Assembly (NCBI GenBank): GCA_024195265.1
Contig: JAJLRJ010000010.1
Coordinates: 18,234,193-18,298,192 of the forward strand
Source: Dendrophyllia cribrosa
Lineage: Eukaryota; Cnidaria; Anthozoa; Scleractinia; Dendrophylliidae
DNA: 64,000 nucleotides
Reading direction: 5' to 3'
Positions 25,374-35,914 of this stretch are shown piece after piece (within the stretch, counting starts at the first letter, position 1; each line of letters begins with the position of its first letter). A program made the position numbers and the translations under genes. Under the pieces are notes generated by a model. The model saw nothing but the letters and a program-made list of their open reading frames with translations, had not been told where the DNA came from and made no database searches.

Positions 25374-25871
25374 ACGTGTCGGGAGCAGGTCAAAATAATG
25401 TGAGTTCATAATTCATAATTTACTCTATCAAGTTTTCTTTTATTTATTTCTGGTAGTATAAAGGAAAATAAATGGGATCTATTTTTCATGGCCTTTTTTG
25501 AACTTGTTGCATTACATGTTTTTGGAAAGGTTTTAAATTACATTTGACATAATTATGCAAATTCCGTCCATTTTTACCGACAACTAAAATATATCTAATC
25601 TTGAAGGGCTAAACTTGTTATTCTGCTCCTAATCCACTGCTGCTGTAGCTAACTTAGGTCATTATTTTTAGTTTCATTCAAGATTTCTTTTAAAAATGCT
25701 GGAATACAGTGAACATCCAGCAAAAATTTCGCCAATTCAAGAGGTTGTTTTGATGTTGGGTTCATGGAATTCAATACTCTGGATTCTAAAAATACTCCCA
25801 GGTCATGTTTTCTATTTCAATCAGTAATGTTTTACAACTTGTCTCTACCATTTAAACTTTCGATTATTAAT

Positions 25872-25977
25872 TGAAGGGCTGAGAGCATAACCAACCTATG
25901 CCGAGTTTAAGGCCTTTTTTTATTTTTACTCACTCAGATTTGCCCCATTTTATCGTACAACGAATATATCACAAACC
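25872..25977 (+). mobile_element. Left part of an interrupted TGAAGGGCT-type element
   Basis: The sequence from TTGAAGGGCTGAGAGCAT to tatatcacaaacc matches the left end of the element at 37206 (AACCAGCCTATG, CTCAGATTTGCC, ACAACGAATAATATCACAAA). The match resumes at 29561 after the LINE insertion, where both then read cttgtcgaatttg and caatactcctgacccgc. Confidence 0.75.
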
Positions 25978-25995
25978 TTTGCCTTTCAATCAGGG

Positions 25996-27205
25996 GGTAA
26001 AAGTGAAAAACAACTCACCTCCACCGACTGTCGGCCAACTGTCGACTGACTGTTGGCCGACAATCTGCCGACAGTCGGTCCACAGTCGGCCGACAGTCGG
26101 CCGACTGTGGGCCGACTGTCGGCCCACTGTTGACCGACTGTCGGCCGACAGTTTTTTCCATAGTGGTCACCATTTGTCGGCCGACAAACGGCCGACTGTC
26201 GGTAACATGTTGGCCGACTGTTGGTAATCTGTCGGTAAGTTGTCGGTAGACTGTCGGTTGAAATTGTAATGAATACTTCAAGATTTACATAATATAAATA
26301 AATCTTAAACACATACCCTTCTAGTTTCTTAAGCATAATTCCCATCGAGACTTTCTTTCTCGTTCCACGATTGTTGCCCCGTCCGCCATTTTGTAATTTA
26401 TAACTTTTCCCCAATCCCTCTCATTTTGTAATTTATAACTTTGTCCCAATGAAAGATAAATATCTTTCATTGACATCTACCGATTCTCTTACTGCTGAAA
26501 TAGAAATATGAAACGTTAGTGAAAGTCAACATTATATAAGACATACATTTATTTAGCAGCTCGCACAAAATCAATTATCGCGTAAACGACCTAATTATTT
26601 CACTAAATTTCAAATAAATTTTACTGCTTAAATTAATAGCACACTGCAAAAGTAAACAAAAAAACGTTAGCGAACTGACATATAGGACAGCGAACTGACA
26701 TATCACACGATATGCGATATCGAGTCTGTAAACAAGCGGCCATCTTGGTTAACCTTTGTAACCAGGCTAAATAAAACCATGTGCTCAAAAAATTTGCACG
26801 GTTACCAAGACTCAACGAACTTAGCTGCGATCAAATTCGATGGATACAAGCAAAGCTATCTAGCTAACATTTCGTAGAGCCTATTCTCTGACTTACGTTC
26901 AAAATTTGAACTTCAAAACTCGGGGTTATATGTCGTACCTTTCTTTTTCAAAATTTGAACTTCTGTGTTTACGGTAAGCTTTCTACGCTTTCGGTAAGTT
27001 TTTGGAAAGATTTTGTTGCTTTTAATTTATTTTCCTGAGGGTTTTGTCGTAGGTTTCAGTCAAGTATTTTTTCTCTGGCCGACTGTCGGTAACCTGTCGG
27101 TAACCTGTCGGTAAACTGTTGGTAACCTGTCGGTAAACTGTTGGTTATCTGTCGGCCGACAGTTGGCCGACAGTCGGTGGAGGTGAGCTGTTCTTCACCT
27201 TTACC
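25996..27205. mobile_element. Non-autonomous DNA transposon with 11-bp palindromic arrays (copy B)
   Basis: The 1210-bp element is flanked by CAATCAGGG on both sides (25987-25995 and 27206-27214); 8 or 9 bases are duplicated. It belongs to the same family as 513-1396 but in the opposite orientation, with the same GGTAAAAGTGAA.AACA ends, CACCTCCACCGACTGTCGG words and 11-bp arrays (26027-26262 and 27078-27180). It has about 330 bp (26388-26715) that copy A lacks. It landed inside the LINE, so it is younger than it. Confidence 0.9.
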
Positions 27206-27366
27206 CAATCAGGGATGCTATCTATTAGCCAGAGGAGAGGTATCATCTCGCTTATTCCAAAAAAGTCTAAAGACACATTACTATTTTAGAAAATCTAAGG
27301 CCTTTATCACTCCTTAATGTCGATTACAAAATCCTTACTAAAGCTATAGCAAAAAGACTTGAAAAA

Positions 27367-28464
27367 GTGCTCCCTAGCATTATAAATCCTGACCAAACCG
27401 GTTATGTGAAAGGCCGTTACATTGGTGAAAACATCCAGCTTATTCAAGACATAATACAATACACCAATCAGACAAACAAAAAAGGCATTGCAATATTTCT
27501 TGATTTTAAAAAAGCATTTGATTCGATTGAATGGCCATACCTTAACGCCGCTCTCAAATCTTTTAATTTCGGACCTGACATTATAAACTGGTTTAACATA
27601 TTCTACAATAACGTTTCTAGTTGTGTTTTAAATAATGGGCATGCTTCAAATTTTTTCTCTTTGCAACGAGGTGTTCGACAAGGTTGCCCTTTATCAGGTC
27701 TCTTATTTGTCTTAGGGATTGAACTTCTAGCGAGAGCCTTAAAAAACAATAGATCTATAAAAGGCATCCAAGTAGATAACCAAGAAATAAAAGTATCACA
27801 ATATGCTGATGACACCACTGTTTTTGTCCGCAACCAAGAATCCGTTTCCGAATTACTTAAATTTCTAAATGATTTTAACTCTCTCTCTGGGCTGGAAATA
27901 AATACTGCTAAAACTGAAGCAATGTGGCTAGGACAGTGGAAAAACAATCAAGACACCCCTTTTGGTTTCAAATGGCCAAAAGAACCAATACTATCTCTCG
28001 GAATATTTTTCTCACAAAATCAAACAGATGCGGAAGAACTCAACTTTGGAACCAAAATTCGAGATTTAGAGAAAACATTAAATACCTGGCAAAAAAGAAA
28101 ACTTATGTTGTACGGAAAAATTAATATTGTTAAAACATTAGGGCTCTCTAAACTGACTTTTAACGCTCCCGTTTTAAATGTGCCAAAACATTATATACAA
28201 CAAATAAATAAAATTATTTTAAGTTTCATTTGGAACGGCAAACCCGCAAAAATTAAAAAAAGTACTGTTATCGCAGAAAAAAAAGGTGGTCTCAAAATGT
28301 GCGATTTTGAAATTATGGAAAAAGCTTTGAAAATTGCTTGGATTAGTAGAATTCAAAGTCAATCTTCTACTTCTTGGAAAATTATTCCTAACCAGTGTGT
28401 AAATCATCTCGGAAATTTCTCTTTCCTGACAAAATGTAACTATAAATTAAACCGAATTACTTAA
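27367..28464 (+). pseudogene. LINE reverse transcriptase, N-terminal frame (L1/Tx1-like)
   Basis: 365 open codons carry RT blocks in order: DQTGYVKGRYIGENI, FLDFKKAFDSIEW, RGVRQGCPLSGLLF, then the catalytic YADD (27802-27813), followed by SGLEINTAKTEAMW and LGIFFS. The ATG at 27367 is internal; homologous sequence extends upstream in other frames (SQRRGIISLIPKK at about 27220, then a frameshift to ENLRPLSLLNVDYKI at 27289). Known: this enzyme copies the LINE RNA at the target site. Here it is truncated and frameshifted, so inactive. The endonuclease domain is missing. Confidence 0.9.
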
Positions 28465-28492
28465 GCTAGAGAGCCTCCCTATTTTTTATCGC

Positions 28493-29419
28493 ATGATTCT
28501 CGATTATTGGCGTGACTTCAAAAACTTACCTGATCGTATTACTACCAATATCAAAAATGAAATTATATGGAACAACTGTAATATTTTAATTGATAAGAAG
28601 CAAGTTTTTTATAGAAAATGGTTCGCAAAAAATGTTATACATGTGCAAGATTTACTGAATGAACAAGGAAACTTGTGTAACTTTTTAGAATTCAAAACAA
28701 AGTTCAATTTAAATGTACCCTTTACGAAGTTTTATGGTTTTATCAATGCCATTCCTCGCGCGTGGAAAAATGCTTTAAAACAACATGGTCAAAACAACCG
28801 CAACAATTCTTCTACCACACCTCTAATCACAAGTTTTATTTATTCTGCAATCTTAAAAAACACTTTCGTACCACCAACCTCTCAAACCAAAATTTTACGA
28901 CACGGCTTTTTAGAAAATAATGTTCATAAAGTTTACCAAATGCCTTTCATAGTTACAAAAGAAGTTAAACTCATAATGTTTCAATACAAAATTATACACA
29001 ACATACTCCCTACTCAAATGAGCCTTTACCGTGACGGTATCTCTGAAAGTGATTTTTGTCCGTTATGTGGGTGTGAGAAGCAAACTTTAAACCATATGTT
29101 AACCCAATGCAGTAAATCGCTCTCCTTCTGGAATACGTTTCAAAAATGGTGGTTTGAAAAAGCACGTGAAAGACTTTCTTTAAAACATGGTAGCATTTTA
29201 TACGGCTACTTTGACAATACAAAATACTGGCAGGCATTAAACTACTCAATTTTAATAGCAAAATACTATATATTCTGCACGTCAAACAGGCGCCAAGGTG
29301 AACTATACTTTTGTAACTTCCTGCTGCGAATCCAAGAAAAAATTGAAATAATTAAAGAAACTGCAATTGCAAAGAAATGCTTGCCTGCTTTTCGCCGAAA
29401 GTGGACAGTTCTTCTATAA
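28493..29419 (+). pseudogene. LINE ORF C-terminal region with CCHC-type finger
   Basis: A 308-codon frame, shifted by one base relative to the RT frame, continues the same LINE (KLESLPIFYRMILDYW at the junction). Near 29057-29110 it has CPLCG...LNHMLTQC, the Cys/His cluster common at the C-terminus of L1/Tx1-like ORF2 proteins. It ends with a stop at 29417-29419, and a short 3' region with AATAAA follows. Confidence 0.85.
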
Positions 29420-29560
29420 CTTCTACAATTAGTATTAGTAAATTTGTAAATGTAATTGTACATCTACGTAGTTCGTGTAATATCATATTGTAATTGTAGT
29501 TATGTAAATAATGTATTGTTTAAAATAAAGTTGTAAAAAAATATATATATATCACAAACC

Positions 29561-29980
29561 CTTGTCGAATTTGGACTAACCATAAGGAATTTGACAATTT
29601 TCACCTGAAAAAAAAAAGTGTTCTGGCCCTCTAGTGCTTTGACTGTACATTCTGACCCTACAGTTTGTAATTGCTTTCAAAACTGCATGGAACGTAAGCT
29701 GGAAGAAATCAAAATGATGCCATATTATAACAGACTGGCCATGAGAATATGTGTCTGCACTGACCACAATACTCCTGACCCGCGCCAATGACCTGAACGA
29801 ACATAACGTCATTTGAGGCGGGCTTATCGATCATGTTCGCTACTTGAGACAACATGGCTGAATAGCGTACATCTCAGTGGTTGAGCACTGGTTTAAGACA
29901 TGTTTCCTTAAGTCCCTGGCAGCTCTCGAAGAAATGAGAATGTGTCCTTGCCGTGCTTCAGGCCAAAGCCCATATTTTTA
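29561..29980 (+). mobile_element. Right part of the interrupted TGAAGGGCT-type element
   Basis: It continues the repeat seen at 25872-25977 and matches about 37311-37670, with shared text such as tcacctgaaaaaaa, gagaatatg, caatactcctgacccgc and gacctgaacgaa. The match fades near 29950-29980, so this copy lacks the right half of the family. Confidence 0.65.
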
Positions 29981-30069
29981 TTGAAACATGGAGATGTTTT
30001 CTATAATTAATTTCATTCAATTATAACATGTGTAATATTGGTTTCCTCAATAATATTTTTTCTCTGCAG

Positions 30070-30168
30070 TTCTTTTGGCTGGTAACTGATTCTTACAAAG
30101 AAGGAACACCAAAAGAAATGAAGAAATGGTCCTATGAGATCTACTCCACATTTCTAGCAGAGCGTGCA
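30070..30168 (+). CDS. ARHGEF12: RhoGEF exon 11: RGSL core
   Basis: A 99-bp phase 0-0 exon (33 residues), acceptor ctctgcag, donor GCA|gtatgt. It encodes FFWLVTDSYKEGTPKEM followed by KKWSYEIYSTFLAERA. This is the RGS-like helical core with the LARG-like pattern YxDLYK...EF..FFLDRSA. Confidence 0.92.
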
Positions 30169-30480
30169 GTATGTATTGCAGTACATCGTATTTTTCCATA
30201 ACAAGGGCTCAGATTTTTTCTTTGTCCCTGGCACACCCATGACATATGGTCACTTTTATCTTTTCATTTTCTTACAGAGCTCACAATTCACCATCTTACA
30301 TTATTTATCAATTGATTAAATGTTTAGGATAAGAGTGGTTTTCAGTTGAGTGTCAAAAGTAATTTTACAATTGCTTTTGTTTCATTGCTATGCCTTGTGA
30401 TTGGCTAAAAATTCTTGTGCCACCTTATCAATTGAAGGCTGCTTAATACAAATAAATTAATAGTGCATACCAAAATTGTC

Positions 30481-31515
30481 CAGGCGCGTAGGAGGGGGGG
30501 TTCGAGGGGCTCGAACAAACCCCCTTTAAAGATCATTAATGGCGGACTGAAAATGAAACGCTGATTACTTAGCATTGAAATTATGTGCAGATGGTCAAAC
30601 TAGAAGAAATGTTAATATAAACGAGTTCTTTGTACCCTCTAAGCTACTTGGTTTAGCGCCCTCTGTTATTCAAGAAAGCCAGGTCACTGCTCAGCAGCTC
30701 AAGACTGATTTAGTGGATCTTTATCAAGATGACCTACCCTCTCCTCAGCTCTTTTCCTTCGAATTTCAAAGGTGGAAGGTTATGGTACAGAACGGGCAAA
30801 TTGCCGCTGATTCGTGTGCCTTGGCACTGAAAGCATGTGATCTTGACAACTTCCCCCACCTGTGTGTGCTCCTGAAAATTCAGTGCTGCCACCCTACCAG
30901 TGACCAGTTGTGAATGCGAACGTTCGATAAGCACAATGAGGAGGATGAACAATTACATAATGTGCACCATGGGATCGAGAGAGTAGGCTCTAATGCATAT
31001 CAAATACGATATGCCTGTCAATCTAAAGGAGGCAGTGAATTTATTCGAAGGCCTTCACCCGAGGATGATGCAGTTTGCCAGCTTAGTGTATAAACAGATT
31101 TGAGAAGAATAATTGAAGAATAATTGACGGACAGGAACATGCATCGATCTTTCTCGTTTAAGAATTATGCTGTCGTAGATAGATTATTAATTTGAAGTTA
31201 AAAAACAGTTGGAATTTGACAAAAAAGGGGTCGCAAAATGCGTAACCGGGAGGACTGGTTAAGTTAAGTTAAGTCAGGCCAGGATATATGTATCAAGTGT
31301 TTTGTGTATCAAGCTAACAAAATCTATCTGTAAGCACTAAAAATATACCCGTCATTTTACACTTATTATTAATCAATTATTTCCATGAAATATCTCGTGG
31401 AGAATGCTGAAAAAAGCATTTCCGAGCCTCTAGCCGGCGCTCGCTGCATTCACCCCCATTGCAAAACCTTCAGATAAATACGAACACCCCTTCTGAAACC
31501 CCAGCTACGCGCCTG
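30481..31515 (+). mobile_element. hAT element, internally deleted, 5-bp target duplication
   Basis: A 1035-bp element with ends CAGGCGCGTAG...CTACGCGCCTG, flanked by TTGTC on both sides (30476-30480 and 31516-31520). It keeps the 3' part of a hAT transposase (next entry); the catalytic region is gone. Confidence 0.88.
30575..31090 (+). pseudogene. hAT transposase C-terminal (dimerisation) region, broken
   Basis: The frame from 30575 includes FSFEFQRWKVMVQNG, LALKACDLDNFPHLCVLLKI and QCCHPTS. It then shifts near 30898, and the next frame shows CECERSISTMRRMNNY and later AVNLFEGLHPRMMQF-like text. This order is the hATC dimerisation module of hAT transposases, closest in style to the P52rIPK/ZMYM1-like group. 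A frameshift and stops show it is dead. Confidence 0.85.
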
Positions 31516-31703
31516 TTGTCAGCCCATATTTTGGGGGTACAGCCCTCTGGATTTGTTTGAACTCTGAATGTTTTATTTTTTTTTTGTCATATAATGTCTA
31601 CGACAACAAAATTGTCTACAATTGAAAAGAACACACATTCATGTTTTCCAAAGCTGAAAATTTCAGTAATGATACATTATGTAATGTCCCTTTTGCCTAT
31701 CAG

Positions 31704-31749
31704 CCTCTTAAAGTTGACATGGATAAAGAGACCATTGTACAACCCATTG
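31704..31749 (+). CDS. ARHGEF12: RhoGEF exon 12: RGSL
   Basis: A 46-bp exon (phase 0 in, 1 out), acceptor gcctatcag, donor ATTG|gtaagt. It encodes PLKVDMDKETIVQPI, equivalent to the HLKVSVPDEM segment of the LARG RGSL domain. The split codon is completed by exon 13, only 110 bases downstream. Confidence 0.9.
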
Positions 31750-31859
31750 GTAAGTTTATACTTGTCTAGTGATTACACTTGAATATTATAATTATTTCTG
31801 TTTTATAATGTTAAATATTAATTCATTGCTTGTTTGAATAATTATACTTTTTTTCGTAG

Positions 31860-31911
31860 AGAAATACTTAAGATCTGAAGACAATCTTAAGAACTTGTTT
31901 CAACAAGCAAG
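31860..31911 (+). CDS. ARHGEF12: RhoGEF exon 13: RGSL
   Basis: A 52-bp exon (phase 1 in, 2 out), acceptor tttttcgtag, donor CAAG|gtacga. It encodes EKYLRSEDNLKNLFQQA, continuing the RGSL helices; the split Arg codon is finished in exon 14. Confidence 0.9.
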
Positions 31912-32223
31912 GTACGAGTATGCATCATGTACATTGTTCTCCCATCTTTGCTGGCGTATAAAAATCCGCATAGATAAACAAAAACAAATGTTGTCTTTCT
32001 TAATATTAAATATGAACATTTGTTTGCTTCATTTACCACTTAAAGTGAGGAAGAAAACAATATTTATAGTATAATAGAAAGCTTCCAAGTGATGATAGCT
32101 ACAATTTTTTCTGGACCAAATTTTGTAACATTTACATGTCGGCTGTTGCCTACCAAAAAAAAAAACACAGAGACTCTTGTTAATGCATTTTTTATAACTT
32201 ATTATTATGGCAGTATAAACTTC

Positions 32224-32224
<1 letters not shown>

Positions 32225-32260
<36 letters not shown>

Positions 32261-32356
32261 ATTTATTATTATTATTAAAAATAAAAGCTTCATTAACAAT
32301 TTAAAAAATATCTTAATTACATAATTATTACATCTTAATTACATAATTATTGTTAA

Positions 32357-32388
<32 letters not shown>

Positions 32389-32499
32389 CGGCCAGTTGAG
32401 ATGTAATATAGGTTTTTTTAAAAGAAGTGCTCTTGATTTTCATAAATCTGAAAATGTAATAATACTTTACATTAACTTTGTACTATCTTTTTTTAGTCG

Positions 32500-32559
<60 letters not shown>

Positions 32560-32560
32560 G
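32225..32560 (+). repeat. ATT trinucleotide microsatellites
   Basis: Three (ATT/TTA)n tracts lie at about 32225-32275, 32357-32387 and 32503-32559, separated by AT-rich DNA. The poly-Leu and poly-Tyr open frames across them are artefacts. Confidence 0.92.
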
Positions 32561-33049
32561 CCTAATTTTGCTAAACTTGTTGATTGCTGGGTTTTCTAAC
32601 ATTTCATGGTCTGGGCCCCTGACTAGTAAATTGAGATTTAGGCTCCTTGAGATTTTTTTTAGGTAACAACCTTGAGTGTGATACTGTCATGTTGGGTTTT
32701 GCATACCTCTAGTGAAGGGGCCTGATGCATGCTACTGGTGTACTTGGCTAAAGGTCACATCACCTAATTTGGCTCTTGTGAAATTATTAAATTAATTTCC
32801 ATATCATGTTGAGATTTGGTAAAAAACTTTAGTTCATTAATGCTGTCCCTATGAACACTTATTTTTGCATAAAGGGTTGAATTTAAAGAGAAAATTTTAC
32901 CACCTAAAACTGAGGCTATTTTGGACACTATGCATAACATTTACAGTTTAACCTGGCACAATCTAAAATTTCTCCATTTTGATGAAATGTACTAGGCATT
33001 TTTTCTATTGCAGTAAAAGTTTACAGCTTCTCAGTATTATGTATGTTAA

Positions 33050-33422
33050 AGTGCACCTAAACCCCAATTTTTTTTCTTTTGATCAACTCAATGTACGTTG
33101 AAAAGTTGAATAGTGAAATATTTCTTGTTTTTAACGTCGCGTTTGTGAGTTATAGAGATTTGAATTTACAAATCAATTGACTGTGAACAGTAAATAACTG
33201 TTTTTATTAGTATTTCTAAAATTGATTATCCTTAAGCTGTGAACTGCATATTGTACATGTAAATTGAAGTAGAAATAATGGTAAAGTCTGCACTTGACGT
33301 CATCTAATTAGCATTTTGTAAATTCAAATCTCTATAACTCACTAACAAGAAATATTTCACTATTCGACTTTTCAACGTACATTGAGTTGATTAAAAGAAA
33401 AAAATTAGGGTTTAGGTGCACT
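33050..33422. mobile_element. TTAA MITE, AGTGCACCTAAACCC family (copy 1)
   Basis: A 373-bp element with inverted ends AGTGCACCTAAACCC...GGGTTTAGGTGCACT, flanked by TTAA (33046-33049 and 33423-33426). The inverted pairing continues for about 120 bases through GATCAACTCAATGTACGTTG. It is non-coding and ends about 100 bases before exon 14. Confidence 0.88.
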
Positions 33423-33524
33423 TTAAGAGCAACCATAAATAATCAAAAAATAACAAACTGATAGCAATAATTTGCAATTAAAACTAGGATGTGTACCTTA
33501 TCAACTGTTGTATCATTCTTTCAG

Positions 33525-33622
33525 AGCTGCTGCAGGAGATGAAATAGGAGAACTGTTAGCAGACTTCAGGAATAAAAGAGCTCTTGGTCTTGGTAGTTTG
33601 TTTGGGGATCATCAGCTTCAAG
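33525..33622 (+). CDS. ARHGEF12: RhoGEF exon 14: RGSL C-terminal helix
   Basis: A 98-bp exon (phase 2 in, 1 out), acceptor tctttcag, donor CAAG|gtactg. It encodes AAAGDEIGELLADFRNKRAL then GLGSLFGDHQLQ. The DFRNKRALGL motif matches DFRQKRSMGL at the end of the LARG RGSL domain. The intron that follows is about 10 kb and rich in transposons. Confidence 0.93.
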
Positions 33623-34149
33623 GTACTGTTAGCTTTTAGCTCCAATAAACTGACTCTCTAAGTACATGTACAGTGTAAGGAGGGAAATGAAGTCATTAAC
33701 AGGTCAGTTTATAGTACAAGAGTAATTAAGTCACAATATGGGACTATACACCCAAATCAAGTGTAATGTTTGCACTTACATGTATCTGATTTCAACACCC
33801 ACTTTTCAAGGAGAATTTTTTTTAACAATTTTGGCCATGCGCACGGTGTTGGTGTACAATTGCAAATTACTTACAATGTTTGACTTTAAGTCGTTTTTAT
33901 GCCGTTATGGACTAAATACCAAGGAAAAGGGTCAAATAAAAGGATTCTCTGGTTATTCAGGTAAATGTTGTGATGTTTGTATCTTTTCTACCACACTGGG
34001 TTGAAGAGTAATGATAGAAATATGTCAGTTGACTCGCAAAAATTTCGACCGACCGCGTACCATTTTGCTCCATGGTCGGCTGATTTTTTATATCATTTGC
34101 AGCGTGTGAAGCGTGTCGATTTTTCTATCTTTCGTTTAGTTTCTATCGT

Positions 34150-34470
34150 GTAGCGTTTGGAACGTTAAAAACAGAGCGTTTGAAACGTGTAAAAAAATAA
34201 AAAACCAGCGTGTGAAACGTTAAAAAGAAAAAAAAGCCAACGTGTGAAACGTTTAAAAAAAAAATAAGCCAGCGTGTGAAACGTGTAAAAAAGAAACAAG
34301 CCAGCGTGTGAAACGTGTGAAAAAGAAACAAGCCAGCGTGTGAAACGTTTAGAAAGAAAAAAAGCCAGCGTGTGAAACGTTTAAAATAGAAAAAAGCTAG
34401 CGTGTGAAACGTTTAACCAAAAATAAAACCCATCGTTTGAAACGTAGCAAAAGGAACCAGCGTTTGAAAC
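34150..34470 (+). repeat. Tandem array of a 32-bp unit
   Basis: About ten units of the type CCAGCGTGTGAAACGTTT followed by an A-rich spacer, at a 32-bp spacing with point differences. It is a minisatellite inside the inverted-repeat element. Confidence 0.88.
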
Positions 34471-34689
34471 ATTTCAATGTCCCTGTAATCTGATATGCGC
34501 AAAGGTCCAAAATTTTATTCCGCTCTGTCTGGCGTACTGTGTTGTTGATGCGCCAAACTTTGAAGGAAATATCAAATAATTAGAAGAAACTTCCAGTTTA
34601 ATACTTAAAAGCGAATTGCGATAAAACTTGTTCGGATTTTTCCTTCATAAAACCAAGAATCACGGCAACGTGATCCGTATAGTAAACAT

Positions 34690-35400
34690 TGGGGGCACCC
34701 GTACGCGGACTTCGATTTGCTATTCGTACAGGAGTCCAGAAGTTTCGACAATTTTCGATGTTATTCTTCACTTTTGTTGATCCACAATATTAGATGTTCG
34801 TTTAGTTTTACGAAGCGCTTCTGGTAAGCGATGTTGATTTGGCTCAGACTAATTTGCTGAGTCTGTATACTATGTGAGCGACTCATTTCGCGACACTAAG
34901 AAATTGTTCGCGTCAAAGAACACTCCCGTACGGCCAACTTCGATTTGCAATTCGTACGGGAGTCCAAAACTTTCGTCAATTTTCGATGTTATTCTTCACT
35001 TTTGTTGGTCCACAATGTTAAATGTTTGTTTAGTTTTACGAAGCGCTTCTGGTAAGCGATGTTGATTTGGCTCAGACTAATTTGCTGAGTCGCTGTATAC
35101 TCACGCGAGCGACTCATTTCGTGACATTTCTTATTATTATTGTCAAAGAATTACTCCCGTACGGCTTGGACATTCTATTTTAATTTGCTATTCGTACGGG
35201 AGTCCAAAACTTTCGAAAATTTTCGATGTTATTCTTCACTTTTGCCGATCCATAATATTGTACGTTTGTTTAGATTCAGGAAGCGCTTCTTGTGAGCGAT
35301 GTTTATTCAGCTACGCGAAGGAATCTTGTGACACCACCATGTACTCCCGTACGCTGCATGTAACTTGTTATTGTAAATTATTCATACGGGAGTCTAGTAA
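34690..35400 (+). repeat. Tandem array of 190-230-bp units with CCCGTACG motifs
   Basis: Four unit starts are visible at about 34696, 34922, 35152 and 35342. Each has ACTCCCGTACG, then CTATTCGTACGGGAGTCCA, TTTTCGATGTTATTCTTCAC, and mostly GAAGCGCTTCTGGTAAGCGA. ACTCCCGTACG and CGTACGGGAGT form an inverted pair inside each unit. Confidence 0.82.
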
Positions 35401-35537
35401 TTTGGTTTATCGTTTCCAACGCTTCTTTCATTGAGACTACCTTTCCTTGCTCACAAGTTGTTCAGTAACAGAGATCGAAGAACTGGTATGTCCCGTATAC
35501 GTATAGATCCGTATAGTGTTGAATTCATTAAAGGATA

Positions 35538-35564
35538 AAGAGAGAGAGAGAGGGGGGGGGGGAA
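35538..35564 (+). repeat. GA microsatellite and G run
   Basis: A short (AG)n tract followed by ten Gs within the right part of the inverted-repeat element. Confidence 0.8.
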
Positions 35565-35914
35565 TTCAAATCATGAATGAAACATATAACGAAGAGAATC
35601 GAAAAGAATCACTCACGTACGGCAAAAGGTGATCTTCATTGTGGATCAACAAAAGTGAAGAATAACATCGAAAATAGTCGAAAGTTTTTGGACGTAAATT
35701 TGATTTGTTGTAAATTTAAAATTACTCAATTTTTGGCAATTTTCTTATTACTAACTGAATGCACATGCATTGTACTTTCCATTTTTGTTGTTACATTATT
35801 ACAGTTGTCTTTAAATCTTGCATTCTGGCTAAGTTTTTAGCGTTACGTTTTTTGGTACGCCTTTGTACACCAACACCGTGCGCATGGCCTTTTGGTTATT
35901 TGAAAAGTGGGTGG

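Larger units (their letters stand above)
25978..29546 (+). mobile_element. Degenerate LINE (L1/Tx1-like), itself split by an 11-bp-array element
   Basis: The element lies between 14-bp copies of ATATATCACAAACC (25964-25977 and 29547-29560), a target duplication. Its 5'-truncated start (25978-25995) is separated from the rest (27206 onward) by the transposon at 25996-27205. It ends in aataaagttgtaaaaaaata, a poly(A)-like tail. The RT part reads on the + strand from about 27220 (SQRRGIISLIPKK) and is broken by frameshifts near 27288 and 28460. Confidence 0.85.
33795..35914. mobile_element. Inverted-repeat element carrying two tandem arrays
   Basis: CACCCACTTTTCAA and GGCCATGCGCACGGTGTTGG at the left (33796-33870) are mirrored at the right (35855-35914). 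Between them are the 32-bp array (34150-34470) and the 190-230-bp array (34690-35400). A segment at 35639-35690 is an inverted piece of the larger unit. No transposase or target duplication was recognised. Confidence 0.68.

Noticed and set aside
32396..32666. Poly-Leu and poly-Tyr open frames
   Set aside because: They are ATT microsatellite translations.
34150..34470. CRISPR-like repeat array
   Set aside because: Units are tandem with A-rich variable ends, not constant repeats with unique spacers, and the genome is eukaryotic.
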